DNA of 64,000 bases from DASUPK01 sp963763955 (GCA_963763955.1 CAVXQP010000010.1:124001-188000), one strand, 5' to 3'; numbered from the stretch's first letter, positions 19,726-27,846 are shown. Translations and numbers: made by a program. The notes: generated from the sequence alone by a model not told the origin.

Positions 19726-22700
19726 CGGCCCCGGCGGCCGAAGCTGTGAGGAGCGGGAAGCGAGGCGGCCAACTCGGTCATCGCCGCCTCCCGGACGCCG
19801 TCAAAGCCGCGCTTGGAGAGGCCGACCGCCGACCGACCAGCCATCGCGGGCTCTTCGACCGGCTCTCGCCCGGTCTCCCTGTGCACGGGCGGCTCGAGCT
19901 CGCGCGGCTTTGCCCCCAGCCGTTCGTCGGGTCGCAGGCGCTCGATCCGGGAGACGACCACGTTCGTGGTCCCCTCACGGTGCTCGAGCTTGCCGCGGGC
20001 CAGCACGAATCCCGAGGTCCGCACCGCCAGGCGGCAGCGCTCCACCACCGGCGGGGGCACGATCAGGTTGATCGTCCCGTGCTCGTCCTCGAGCAGCATG
20101 AAGACGACTCCGTTGGCCGTCGCCGGGCGCTGCCGGGCGACCACCATTCCGGCCACGGCCACCCGCGTCCCGTCCCGCGTACGTCCCAGGCTCTCGCTGG
20201 TCAGCACATCCGGTGACAGCCCCTCGCGGATCAGCTCCATCGGGTGGCGGCCGAGCGTCATCCCGGTCGTCCTGTAGTCGGCAACGATCCGCTCCCAGGG
20301 GCCGAGCGGCGGCAGCGAGGGAGTGGGAGACCCGTCGAGCGCCAGCGCCAGCTGCGCCCCGTCGTCGGTGCGCGCGGCCCGCGCCGAGCCGCCCGCCTCC
20401 CAGAGGGCGGGCCGCCTCAGGTCCTCGTCGGGGTCGACGGGCACATCGCCCGTCGGCGATCCTCGGAGCGGAAACTCATGATCGTCCCGGACCGCTGTTC
20501 GAACCGGCGCGCGCCGGTCCACCAGCGAGTCGCACGCTCCCGACCACGCCAGCCGCTGAAGCGCCCCCACTCCCGCCCCCGATCGGCCCGCGAGATCCGA
20601 GACGCTGCGATACGCGCCGCCCCGGCGGCGCTCACCGATCACGGCCTGCGCGTCCATCTCCGCCACCTCGGCGACGTATCCCAGTCCGATCCGCACCGGC
20701 GGATTACCAGCAGAGCCGCCCTCCGCACCGGTCGTCTCAACCCGGCAGTCGAGCTCGCTGGCATTGACGTCCGGCGCCAGGATCTCGACCCCGCGGCGCT
20801 GCGCCTCGTGGACCAGCGCGTCCGGCGGATAGAAGCCCATCGGCTGCTCGTTGAGCAGCGCACAGAGCAGCTCCGGGCCGTAGTGCACGCGCAGCCAGGT
20901 CGACTGATAGGCGAGCAGCCCGAAGGCGGCCGAGTGGGACTTGGGGAAGCCGAATCCCGAGAACCCCTCGATCTGCCCGTAGACCCGCTCCGCCGCCTCC
21001 CGCGAGACGCCGCGGCCCACCGCGCCCTCGATGAACCGCTCGCGGTAGCGCAACATCGCCGCCTGCGAGCGCTTGCGGCTCATCGCCCGCCGCAGCCCCT
21101 CCGCCTCCCCGACCGAGAACCCGGCGAGCGCCATCGCCACCTCCAGCACCTGGTCCTGGAAGACGATCGCTCCGAGGGTGTCGCGCAACACCGGCTCGAG
21201 CGACGGGTGCTCGTACGGCACCTCGTATGAGGGATCCTCCCGCAGCCTCTTGCGCCGCTCGATGTAGGGATGGACGGCGCCGCCCTGGATCGGCCCAGGC
21301 CGCACCAGCGCCACCTGCACCGTCAGGTCGTCCAGGTCCTCCGGCAAGGTTCTCGGAAGCATCTGCATCTGCGCCCGGCTCTCGATCTGGAAGACGCCGG
21401 TCGTCTCCGCCCGCTGGATCGTGCTCCAGACCTGATCGTCGTCGAGCGGCACATGAGAGAGGTCGATCCGCTCACCGCGCGTGCGCGCGATCTCGTCGAC
21501 GCAGCGTTCCACCGCCGAGAGCATCCCCAGCCCGAGCAGGTCGATCTTCAGGAAGCCGGCGTCCGCGCACGAGTCCTTGTCCCACTGGACGATCTGACGT
21601 CCCTCCATCGCCGCCGGCTGCACCGGGCAGAGCTCGATCAGCGGGGTGGTGGAGATCACCATGCCACCGGGGTGCTGGGAGATGTGGCGGGGCAGTCCCG
21701 CGATCTCCGGCAGCAGCTCCGCGAGCGCCCGCCAGCGGGGCGAGCGGGCCCGCAGCCCGCCGAGCACCTCCTCCATCCGCTTCCAGGCCTCGCGGCTCGC
21801 CTCGAAGACGTCCACGGCGCGGGCGAACCGCTCCACCTCGCCGAGCGGCAGCCCGAGCGCCTTGCCGAGGTCGCGAATCGCCCCGCGCGCCCGGTAGGTG
21901 GCGAAGGAGGCGACCAGCGCCGAGCGCTCCGGCCCGTAGCGCTCGTGCACCCGCGGGATCAGCTTCTCCCTGATGTCCCTGGGGAAATCGAGGTCGATGT
22001 CCGGGACCTCGGTGAGCTCCTCGTTCAGGAACCGCCCCAGGAAGAGCTCGTTCTTGACCGGGTCGATGTGGGAGAGGCCGGTCAGGTAGCAGACCAGCGA
22101 GCTGACGCTGGAGCCGCGGCCCCGTCCCGGCGGCAGCAGCCGCCTGGCCGACTCCTGGCCGCGCACCTCCGCCGCCACCTCGCGGGCCAGCTCCAACATG
22201 TCCTGGTGGAGCAGGAAGAAGCCGGAGAGCCTCAGCTTCCTGATCAGCGCCAGCTCTTCATCCAGTCGCAGCTCCGCCTCCGCGCGATGGGGGGTCCCCT
22301 GATAGCGATGGACCAACCGGACCCTGCAGAGCTCCGCCAACCGCCTGTCCGCGCCGCGGTCCTCGGCGCCCGGGTAGCTGTAGCCGATCTCCCGGGTGAG
22401 GTCGAAGCGCAGGCGCTCGGCGAGCCGTGCCGTCTCGGCCACCGCCTCCGGGTGGTCGCGGAAGCGCGTCGCCGGCTGCATTAAACGGGTTGCGCCTCCA
22501 TCAAACGGGTCGCGCTGGCGCGCGCCCTCGCATCGACCCTCGCATGACGAGAGCAGGGCGGAGGAGGAGTTGCCGCGGCGCAGTCCCTCGGTCTCGTCCA
22601 ACGTCGCGCCCAGCCGCACCGCGACCATCGCGTCCTGGAGGGGGAGGCGCGAGCGGTCATGGGCGTGTGCGTCGCCCGTCGCCACCGTGGGCACCCCAAG

Positions 22701-23300
22701 CCGCTCCGCCAGGGAGGCGAGCCAGCGGTTACGCGAGCGGTCGTGGCGCCAGAGCGGCCGCTGCAGCTCGATCCGGAAGCGGTCGGGCCCGAAGGCCCGC
22801 AGCAACCGCCGGGCCAGTTGGGCGGCGCCAGCCGGGTCCCCGCGCTCCCAGCTCCCCGCCACGGCGCCGTCGCGGGCGCAGCCGGAGAGGCAGACCAGCC
22901 CTTCGGTGTGGCGCTCGAGCTCGTCGATGGGAAGCGACGGCGGGAGCGCCTCTCTCATCGACTTGCCCTCTCGCGTGCCGCGGTGGGCCTCGGTGATCAG
23001 CCGGCAGAGGCTCGCCCAGCCCCTCGCGTCCTCGACCAGCAGGGTGACGTGGACCGGGCGCGGCATCCGCCGCGGCACCTCCACCGTCAGCTCGCAGCCG
23101 ATGATGGGGCGGACCCCGACCCCCGCACAGGCGTGCGCGAACTCCATCGCGCCACAGACGTTGTCGTGATCGGTCAGGGCCAGGGCCTCGTGACCGAGGT
23201 CCGCCGCAGTGGCCGCCAGCTCGGCCGGATCGGAGGCGGCGTCCAGGAAGGAGTAGGCGCTGTGGCAGTGGAGCTCTATGTAGTCAGGCGATGCCGGCAT
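19722..23300 (-). CDS. dnaE2: error-prone DNA polymerase III alpha subunit, with an in-frame hairpin-repeat insertion
   Basis: 1192 residues from ATG 23300, whose A is shared with the TGA stop of the upstream gene (TGATG). PHP domain at the N terminus (YIELHCHSAYSFLDAASDP, LALTDHDNV), the polymerase aspartates in EVPDIDLDFPRDIRE, GRGSSVSSLVCYLTG, GVFQIESRAQMQMLPR and GFGFPKSHSAAFGLLAYQS. These identify the DnaE2/ImuC type used in damage-induced mutagenesis. Residues about 253-274 (SCEGRCEGARQRD...) are encoded by nested hairpin repeats and interrupt the usual stretch between the NSSS loop and RFRDHPEAVAET. It forms an SOS cassette with imuB and DUF6504. Confidence 0.94.
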   Translation of the reverse strand: MPASPDYIELHCHSAYSFLDAASDPAELAATAADLGHEALALTDHDNVCGAMEFAHACAGVGVRPIIGCELTVEVPRRMPRPVHVTLLVEDARGWASLCRLITEAHRGTREGKSMREALPPSLPIDELERHTEGLVCLSGCARDGAVAGSWERGDPAGAAQLARRLLRAFGPDRFRIELQRPLWRHDRSRNRWLASLAERLGVPTVATGDAHAHDRSRLPLQDAMVAVRLGATLDETEGLRRGNSSSALLSSCEGRCEGARQRDPFDGGATRLMQPATRFRDHPEAVAETARLAERLRFDLTREIGYSYPGAEDRGADRRLAELCRVRLVHRYQGTPHRAEAELRLDEELALIRKLRLSGFFLLHQDMLELAREVAAEVRGQESARRLLPPGRGRGSSVSSLVCYLTGLSHIDPVKNELFLGRFLNEELTEVPDIDLDFPRDIREKLIPRVHERYGPERSALVASFATYRARGAIRDLGKALGLPLGEVERFARAVDVFEASREAWKRMEEVLGGLRARSPRWRALAELLPEIAGLPRHISQHPGGMVISTTPLIELCPVQPAAMEGRQIVQWDKDSCADAGFLKIDLLGLGMLSAVERCVDEIARTRGERIDLSHVPLDDDQVWSTIQRAETTGVFQIESRAQMQMLPRTLPEDLDDLTVQVALVRPGPIQGGAVHPYIERRKRLREDPSYEVPYEHPSLEPVLRDTLGAIVFQDQVLEVAMALAGFSVGEAEGLRRAMSRKRSQAAMLRYRERFIEGAVGRGVSREAAERVYGQIEGFSGFGFPKSHSAAFGLLAYQSTWLRVHYGPELLCALLNEQPMGFYPPDALVHEAQRRGVEILAPDVNASELDCRVETTGAEGGSAGNPPVRIGLGYVAEVAEMDAQAVIGERRRGGAYRSVSDLAGRSGAGVGALQRLAWSGACDSLVDRRAPVRTAVRDDHEFPLRGSPTGDVPVDPDEDLRRPALWEAGGSARAARTDDGAQLALALDGSPTPSLPPLGPWERIVADYRTTGMTLGRHPMELIREGLSPDVLTSESLGRTRDGTRVAVAGMVVARQRPATANGVVFMLLEDEHGTINLIVPPPVVERCRLAVRTSGFVLARGKLEHREGTTNVVVSRIERLRPDERLGAKPRELEPPVHRETGREPVEEPAMAGRSAVGLSKRGFDGVREAAMTELAASLPAPHSFGRRGR
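22483..22544 (-). repeat. dispersed hairpin repeat, copy 3 (outer element in dnaE2)
   Basis: Read on the minus strand it begins TGCGAGGGT and ends GGCGCAACCCGTTT, but is split by another complete copy (22503-22532). Together the two add about 22 codons to dnaE2 and keep the frame open. Confidence 0.75.
22503..22532 (-). repeat. dispersed hairpin repeat, copy 4 (nested inner element in dnaE2)
   Basis: Identical over 30 of 30 bases to 8237-8266 in mpg, in opposite orientation. Stem GGGCGCGC / GCGCG(A)CCC, loop GCCA. GAT lies on each side of the GCGAGGG...CCCGTTT core, a possible 3-base duplication not seen at all copies. Confidence 0.85.
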
Positions 23301-23542
23301 CAATCCCGCTGCCGGAACCAGCGGTCCGAGTCCGGCGCGTAGAAGACGACGACATCGCTGCCGTCCTCCAGCACCAGCTCGAAGTAGCGTCGCCGCAGCG
23401 GCCGCTGGGTCCACCATCCGTCCTCGACCACCCACTCCTCGCGGACCGACTCCACCGCCAGCCGGCCGACCGCGCGCGGCGCCCCGTCCGCGTCCACCTG
23501 GACGGGGATCGGCCAGGGCTTGTTGACCCGCCCGGACTTCAA
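23300..23542 (-). CDS. DUF6504 family protein of the imuB/dnaE2 cassette
   Basis: 80 residues. Its sequence (KPWPIPVQVDADGAPRAVG, WWTQRPLRRRYFELVLEDG, FYAPDSDRWFRQR) matches the small protein that accompanies actinobacterial imuB and dnaE2 genes and is named DUF6504. The start overlaps the end of imuB by 4 bases and the stop overlaps the dnaE2 start by 1 base, so all three are co-translated. The role is unknown; context suggests a mutasome accessory factor in the place of ImuA. Confidence 0.78.
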   Translation of the reverse strand: MKSGRVNKPWPIPVQVDADGAPRAVGRLAVESVREEWVVEDGWWTQRPLRRRYFELVLEDGSDVVVFYAPDSDRWFRQRD

Positions 23543-24717
23543 AGCTCCTCGTTAGACGGGTCGCGCCTCGCCTCCGCTGCTGCGGCGTCACCCTCGGGAC
23601 ACGGCATCAGGACCTCGCGGCGCTCCGGCACTCGCGAGTCTGGATCCACCTCGAGCACGCGCAGCAGGGAGTCGGCACCGGCGGCCGAGCGGGTCTGGCG
23701 AACCGCTTCGGTGATCCGCCGGCGCCGCTCCTGATCGGGGCTGGACAGGGTCATCTGCTCGCCGGTTTCCGGTCCCAGCGCCACCGCCTCCAGCCGCAGC
23801 GTCGCCGCCGGCGCGGGGAGCATGGCGAGGTGGGGGAGGAGCGCATCGGCGAGCCTGGCCCGGTCCGCGCTCGCCCGCCTCAGCGCGACCTGCCGCCGCC
23901 ATCCCCCTCCGGCTGCCAGCCGCGCGGAGAGGCGCAGCGTCCTCAGCGTCCTGCCGCACCGCCCGTCGTGGGCGAGCAGGCGTGAGATGAGCAGCTCGAG
24001 CGCCCTCTCGAGCTGCTGTCCGGAGACCGCCTCCGGGAGTTCGAGCTCGACGGCGATCGCCTCCCGCACCGGCCTCGGCCGCAGCGGCTCATCGCCGCCC
24101 CGCGCCAGTCGCAGCGCGCGCAGACCCAGCCGCCCGAAGCGATCGGCCACCGCGTCGCGCGGCAGCTCCGCGAGCAGTCCGAGCGTGGAGATCCCGAGCC
24201 GCTCGAGCTCGTTAGGGAGGTCATCACCATCCTCGCCGAGACGCCCGCAGAGCAGCGAAACGGGAAGTGGCGCCAGGAACTCAGATGCGGACCCGACGAT
24301 GCCGGCGGAATGCACCGCCGCCACATAGGCGCAGAAGCGGCCGGCGCCCGCACCGAGTCGCGCGGGCTCTCCAAGTTCCATCTGGGCTCGCTCGAGCACG
24401 CCCGCGATCCCTCCCCAGAGGCCGCTCATGCCCCCGGCCTCGAAGAAGGCCTCGCCCGCGCGCCCGGACTCCACCTCCGCACCGATGCCCTCCAGCCGCC
24501 GCAGCGCCTCTTCCCAGGAGCGCTCGGCCCGCTCGGGATCCGGGGGGATCAGCGCCAGCTCGGGGCAGCGCGAGAGCGCCTCTCCCAATCGCATCCCAGG
24601 TCGCAGCCCGTACCTCTCCGCCGGCTCGGTGACCTCCCCGACCAGCTGCGCGGCGCCGGGCTCGGGGGCGAGCGCCGCCGGCCGTCGCATGAGATGCGAG
24701 GGTGCGCGACAGCGCAA
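23539..24717 (-). CDS. imuB: ImuB-like Y-family DNA polymerase, N terminus displaced by a hairpin repeat
   Basis: 392 codons as an open frame. Family segments: RPAALAPEPGAAQLVGEV, YGLRPGMRLGEALSRCPELALIPPD, a fingers/palm part and the little-finger region ending near PDQERRRRITEAVRQTRSAAG. The usual catalytic acidic residues are not evident, as in ImuB, which is a non-catalytic bridging protein. The expected first strand (MPVACALIPRFRLIAAVS) is encoded from ATG 24784, beside a LexA box, but in another frame; hairpin repeat 24695-24724 sits at the join. The gene is therefore probably interrupted unless the assembly has an indel or translation restarts at ATG 24717 or 24690. A second repeat overlaps its 3' end. 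Confidence 0.8.
   Translation of the reverse strand: MRCRAPSHLMRRPAALAPEPGAAQLVGEVTEPAERYGLRPGMRLGEALSRCPELALIPPDPERAERSWEEALRRLEGIGAEVESGRAGEAFFEAGGMSGLWGGIAGVLERAQMELGEPARLGAGAGRFCAYVAAVHSAGIVGSASEFLAPLPVSLLCGRLGEDGDDLPNELERLGISTLGLLAELPRDAVADRFGRLGLRALRLARGGDEPLRPRPVREAIAVELELPEAVSGQQLERALELLISRLLAHDGRCGRTLRTLRLSARLAAGGGWRRQVALRRASADRARLADALLPHLAMLPAPAATLRLEAVALGPETGEQMTLSSPDQERRRRITEAVRQTRSAAGADSLLRVLEVDPDSRVPERREVLMPCPEGDAAAAEARRDPSNEEL
23555..23599 (-). repeat. dispersed hairpin repeat, copy 5 (imuB 3' end, degenerate)
   Basis: Read on the minus strand: CCGAGGGTGACGCC, a 16-base middle, then GGCGCGACCCGTCT. The right end matches the family well, the left less so. It encodes the last residues of ImuB (…EGDAAAAEARRDPSNEEL), just before the DUF6504 start. 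Confidence 0.55.
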
Positions 24718-24724
24718 CCCGTCT
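24695..24724 (+). repeat. dispersed hairpin repeat, copy 6 (imuB 5' end)
   Basis: TGCGAGGGTGCGC-GACA-GCGCAACCCGTCT: 8-bp stem with the bulged A. It lies between the imuB N-terminal strand (frame of ATG 24784) and the rest of the gene (frame of 24717); an insertion of 3n+1 bases would explain the frame change. GAT flanks the GCGAGGG...CCCGTCT core on both sides. Confidence 0.8.
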
Positions 24725-24784
24725 GATGGTCGATACTGCGGCGATCAGCCGGAAGCGAGGGATCAGGGCGCATGCGACGGGCAT

Positions 24785-24798
24785 CGAACGTATGTTCG
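24785..24798. promoter_or_regulatory. LexA box (SOS operator)
   Basis: CGAACGTATGTTCG matches the Gram-positive/actinobacterial LexA operator form CGAAC-N4-GTTCG exactly. It lies immediately upstream of the ATG at 24784 on the minus strand and overlaps the predicted -10, so LexA binding would block imuB-DUF6504-dnaE2 transcription. Confidence 0.9.
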
Positions 24799-24820
24799 TA
24801 TACCCGCGTTGAAACGTCAA
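24792..24820 (-). promoter_or_regulatory. putative imuB operon promoter
   Basis: On the minus strand TTGACG (24820-24815), a 17-base spacer and GAACAT (24797-24792). The -10 lies inside the LexA box and ends 7 bases before ATG 24784, predicting a leaderless SOS transcript. Confidence 0.6.
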
Positions 24821-24873
24821 GGAAAAAACGCGCTCATCTCGCTTCCTCCGCAGGAGTAATCTCGCCCCCGCGA

Positions 24874-25065
24874 ATGCCGAAGCGTGAACCGACAACCGAG
24901 GAGCTGCGCCGCGTCCAGCAGGAGCGAACGACCGAGGAGCACGAGGCCATCGACACCTCTGTCACCCCGGATGAGGAGCGACAGCACCGGCGCCGCGCCG
25001 ACAAGTCCGCCTATCTCGAGCGAATGCTGGCCAAGCGCAAGCGTTCGGAGCGCCGCGAGGACTAG
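24874..25065 (+). CDS. small charged hypothetical protein
   Basis: 63 residues from ATG 24874 (MPKREPTTEELRRVQQERT...). Very rich in Glu, Arg and Lys and likely helical or disordered; no signal peptide. A TAATCT box at 24857-24862, 11 bases upstream, could be its -10, divergent from the imuB promoter. No family recognised. Codon use is like that of its neighbours. Confidence 0.5.
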   Translation: MPKREPTTEELRRVQQERTTEEHEAIDTSVTPDEERQHRRRADKSAYLERMLAKRKRSERRED

Positions 25066-25073
25066 GGCCCGCC

Positions 25074-25559
25074 GTCCGCCTCGCCCTGATCGCCGACACC
25101 CACCTGCCCCGCGGCAACCGCCGCCTGCCTGATCCCTGCCTCGGCGTCATGCGCGCGGCCGATCTGATCGTCCACGCTGGTGATCTCAGCGACGTCTCGG
25201 TGCTCGCCGAGCTGCGCGAGCTCGGCCGGGTCGCGGCGGTCCACGGCAACGTGGACAGCTCCAAGCTGCGGCGCGAGCTCCCCGAGTCGCTCTCGCTCGA
25301 CCTGAATGGCGTGACGCTCGGGGTCATCCACGACGCCGGACCGGCCAAGGGGCGCCTCGAGCGGCTCCGCGCCCGTTTCCCCGACGCCGACGCCGTGGTC
25401 TTTGGCCACTCCCACATGCCACTGCACGAGGAGCGCGAGGGCTTCCAGATCTTCAACCCGGGCAGCCCGACCGAGCGGCGACGGGCGCCCCACCGCTCGA
25501 TGGGCGAGGCGACGATCGCCGGCCCCAGGATCGAGCTCCGCCACCTGACGTTGCCATGA
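25074..25559 (+). CDS. YfcE/MJ0936-type metallophosphoesterase, start codon unclear
   Basis: Calcineurin-like phosphoesterase motifs in order: ADTHLPRG, VHAGDLSD, VHGNVD, IHDAG and FGHSHMPL, then NPGSPTERR. The N-terminal D-x-H metal motif is encoded from about 25074, but no ATG, GTG or TTG occurs there; the codon where a start is expected is GTC, and the first ATG is at 25149, after the motif. A CTG at 25086 is possible. Coordinates give the conserved coding extent (161 codons). Either a non-standard start, a sequence error in a GTG, or loss of the start. It probably hydrolyses phosphodiesters. Confidence 0.72.
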   Translation, partial: VRLALIADTHLPRGNRRLPDPCLGVMRAADLIVHAGDLSDVSVLAELRELGRVAAVHGNVDSSKLRRELPESLSLDLNGVTLGVIHDAGPAKGRLERLRARFPDADAVVFGHSHMPLHEEREGFQIFNPGSPTERRRAPHRSMGEATIAGPRIELRHLTLP

Positions 25560-25566
25560 TCTGTCC

Positions 25567-26076
25567 GTGACCATGCGCGCGCTGGCCGCCCTTGCAGTTC
25601 TCATCGTCGCCGTGATCTCGGGCTGCGGCTCCTCGGGGAAGGACACCAGCGCGACCACCACGGTCGCGGGCAATGCGGACGCCGGCGAAGTCGCCGTGAT
25701 CAAGCGCTGGGCCGACGAGCTCCGCGCTGGGGACATCGTCGCGGCCAGCGAACGGTTCGCACTCCCGAGCGTCGTCCAGAACGGGGCCGGTCCGTTACGC
25801 CTCACCAACCGCCAGCAGGTGGAGGCATTCAACCGGTCACTTCCCTGTGGGGCGAGGCTGACCGCCGCCACCTCGCTCGGCAAGTACACGATCGCGGCAT
25901 TCGTGCTGACCGAGCGTCCCGGGGAGGGCATGTGCGGGAACGGGGTCGGCGAGCAGGCCAAGACGGCGTTCGTGATCAGGGACGGCCTGATCACCCAGTG
26001 GCGGCGGGTGGTGGACACCGACCAGGCCCCGACGCCGGACCAGGCCCCAACACCCAACCAGGGTCCGGTCATCTGA
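25567..26076 (+). CDS. secreted lipoprotein of unknown function
   Basis: 169 residues. Type II signal peptide: short basic start, hydrophobic LAALAVLIVAVI, lipobox ISGC with the lipidated Cys at about residue 20, then a Ser/Thr linker. The mature part (VAVIKRWADELRAGDIVAASERFALPSV...) looks like a small SnoaL/NTF2-like alpha+beta domain with a Cys pair (LPCGAR, GMCGNG). The tail repeats Asp-Gln-Ala-Pro-Thr-Pro. GTG 25567 or ATG 25573 can start it. Function unknown. Confidence 0.68.
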   Translation: MTMRALAALAVLIVAVISGCGSSGKDTSATTTVAGNADAGEVAVIKRWADELRAGDIVAASERFALPSVVQNGAGPLRLTNRQQVEAFNRSLPCGARLTAATSLGKYTIAAFVLTERPGEGMCGNGVGEQAKTAFVIRDGLITQWRRVVDTDQAPTPDQAPTPNQGPVI

Positions 26077-26077
26077 C

Positions 26078-26497
26078 GTGCCCCGGATCGAGTCTTTCGA
26101 CTTCCTCTACATGCCGAGCACCGACGTAGCCCGGGACCTCGGCTACTACCGCCACGTGCTCGACGCCGAGATCGTCTTCGCGATCGAGGCCTTCGGGACG
26201 CGCGTCGCGCAGGTGAGGCTCACCGAGGGCGGTCCGCGACTGCTGCTCGCGGGCCATCTAAAGGGGGAGGCGCCCGTGTTGCTGCATCGAGTGGCGGACC
26301 TCGACGCGACCGTAGCGAGGCTCCGTGAACACGGAGCCGAGGTTGGGGCGGAATTCGGTTTCCCGCACGGGCCGGCGGTCGAGCTGGTTACGCCGGGCGG
26401 CCAGAAGCTCGCCTTCTACGAGCTCACCCGGCCCGAAGCCGACGAGCGGCTCCAGGGACGGATGGACTTCGAGCCGGTAGCGCCTCAGGCCAGCTGA
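26078..26497 (+). CDS. VOC/glyoxalase-like domain protein
   Basis: 139 residues. One vicinal-oxygen-chelate unit: FLYMPSTDVARDLGYYRHVLDAEIVF at the start, then RLTEGGPRLLLAGH, VADLDATVARLREHGAEV and VTPGGQKLAFYELTRPE. It probably dimerises to form a metal or ligand site. It starts at GTG 26078 one base after the lipoprotein stop, and overlaps the convergent dehydrogenase by 13 bases. Substrate unknown. Confidence 0.72.
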   Translation: MPRIESFDFLYMPSTDVARDLGYYRHVLDAEIVFAIEAFGTRVAQVRLTEGGPRLLLAGHLKGEAPVLLHRVADLDATVARLREHGAEVGAEFGFPHGPAVELVTPGGQKLAFYELTRPEADERLQGRMDFEPVAPQAS

Positions 26498-27555
26498 GCG
26501 CGGACCCGCTCGATCACGGCATCGGTGAACTCCGTCGTGCCGGCATGTCCCTTCAGGTCGGGCGTGCGGATGCCGGCGCCGGCCGTCTCGAAGACAGCCA
26601 CGTAGACGGCGCGTGAGGAGCGCTGGGCCCCCTCGACGCCCGCGACCCCCGCGTAGTGGAGGACCGCGGCCCCGGCCAGGATCATCCCCATCGGATTGGC
26701 GATGTCCTTGCCCTCGAGCGCGGGCGCCGTGCCGTGCGGCGCCTCGCTCATCGCGACCCGCACCCCCAGATCCTCATCGAGGGCGAGGAGGACGGACTCC
26801 GCTCCGGCTATGGAGCCGTAGAGCGGTAGAACGAAGTCGGAGAGGAGGTCGCCGTCGCGGTTCAGGCTCGGGATCACCAGCGGCGCGTCCGCGCGGCCGG
26901 TGAGCAGCCCCGCATAGGTCGCGTCGATCAGCAGCGGCTCATAGGCGACCTCGGGATGGCGCTCCGCCGCCGCATCCATCTCCTCCTTCAGCATCCCCTC
27001 GTACACGGGGCTGACGGTCCACTTCGGGCCGCCGTAGACCCGGCCGCCGATCTGCTTCGCCGTCCGGAACGCGTACTCGGCCACCGCCCGGCAGTTCGAG
27101 CGATGGATCACCTCGGTCCGCTGAGCGACCTCGTCGCCGTTCTGCGGACGGCGGGACTCCTCGGCACCGTAGGCGTCCTCCACCGCCATCCTCACCACCG
27201 AGATGGGGTAGTGGATCCCGGACAGCGGGCTGACGCCCGGGATCCGGCGACCGGTGCGGACGATCACCTTGCCGTCGATCGCCTCGCGGATCAGCCTGTT
27301 GGGACTGCCGACGTCACCGGCGCCCTCCGGCGTGATGGTCGCCGCCTTGATCCCGAAGCCCGCCTTCGCCATCGCAGCGGCCGCCTCGGTGCAGACCTCG
27401 TTCTCGGTTCGGCGCCGGTTCTCCAAGGAGAGGTCGAAGGGCTCCAGCTCGACGTCGAGGGCGATCACGTCGGGGTCGATCACGCGCAGGGCCTGCTGGA
27501 GCAGCTCCTGCCCGGTCTGGTCACCCTCCAGCACGACTATCCGCAGCCCGGCCAT
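26485..27555 (-). CDS. isocitrate/isopropylmalate dehydrogenase family protein
   Basis: 356 residues from ATG 27555 (MAGLRIVVLEGDQTGQELLQ). Beta-decarboxylating dehydrogenase features: GDQTG for GDGIG, RTGRRIPGVSPLSGIHYPI in the substrate-specificity region, IHRSNCRAVAEYAFRTAKQI, LIDATYAG, and SEAPHGTAPALEGKDIANP for the NAD site. It differs clearly from LeuB of this window, and the IHRSN segment is unusual. Substrate not determined; isocitrate- or homoisocitrate-like acids are candidates. A possible small RNA lies upstream. Confidence 0.75.
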   Translation of the reverse strand: MAGLRIVVLEGDQTGQELLQQALRVIDPDVIALDVELEPFDLSLENRRRTENEVCTEAAAAMAKAGFGIKAATITPEGAGDVGSPNRLIREAIDGKVIVRTGRRIPGVSPLSGIHYPISVVRMAVEDAYGAEESRRPQNGDEVAQRTEVIHRSNCRAVAEYAFRTAKQIGGRVYGGPKWTVSPVYEGMLKEEMDAAAERHPEVAYEPLLIDATYAGLLTGRADAPLVIPSLNRDGDLLSDFVLPLYGSIAGAESVLLALDEDLGVRVAMSEAPHGTAPALEGKDIANPMGMILAGAAVLHYAGVAGVEGAQRSSRAVYVAVFETAGAGIRTPDLKGHAGTTEFTDAVIERVRAQLA

Positions 27556-27624
27556 TCGGCCTGCGAGGCTACTCAGATGACTAGCCGATCGCCGCAAAAC
27601 GCGGGAATCCGGATTCACGCCCTA

Positions 27625-27740
27625 TTGACCTGACGATCGCAGACGGTAGGGTGCTCGCACTTGAGCAAGACAGGTTGATCGAAAGGTCAATCAGGTCGGT
27701 TCAAACAGAGAGGGCCCGGGAAACCGGGTCCTTTCGCTGT
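27625..27740 (+). ncRNA. candidate small RNA 1 with promoter and terminator
   Basis: Between the divergent dehydrogenase (starts 27555) and a convergent hydrolase (ends 27938) there is no protein gene. TTGACC (27625-27630), 16 bases and TAGGGT (27647-27652) predict a start near 27659. The roughly 75-nt RNA would contain TTGATC-GAAA-GGTCAA (27675-27690) and end at GGGCCCGG-GAAA-CCGGGTCC (27712-27731) followed by TTTCG. Both hairpins have GNRA loops. Expression is unproven. Confidence 0.4.
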
Positions 27741-27846
27741 CTGCGATGAATCAGAGGCGTCCGGCGGGTCATCAGGTTGACCAAAGGTCTTCCTGCTCGA
27801 CGCGCCTGAAATGCCGCAGGTTGCGGGATCGTCGGTTCACATCGCC

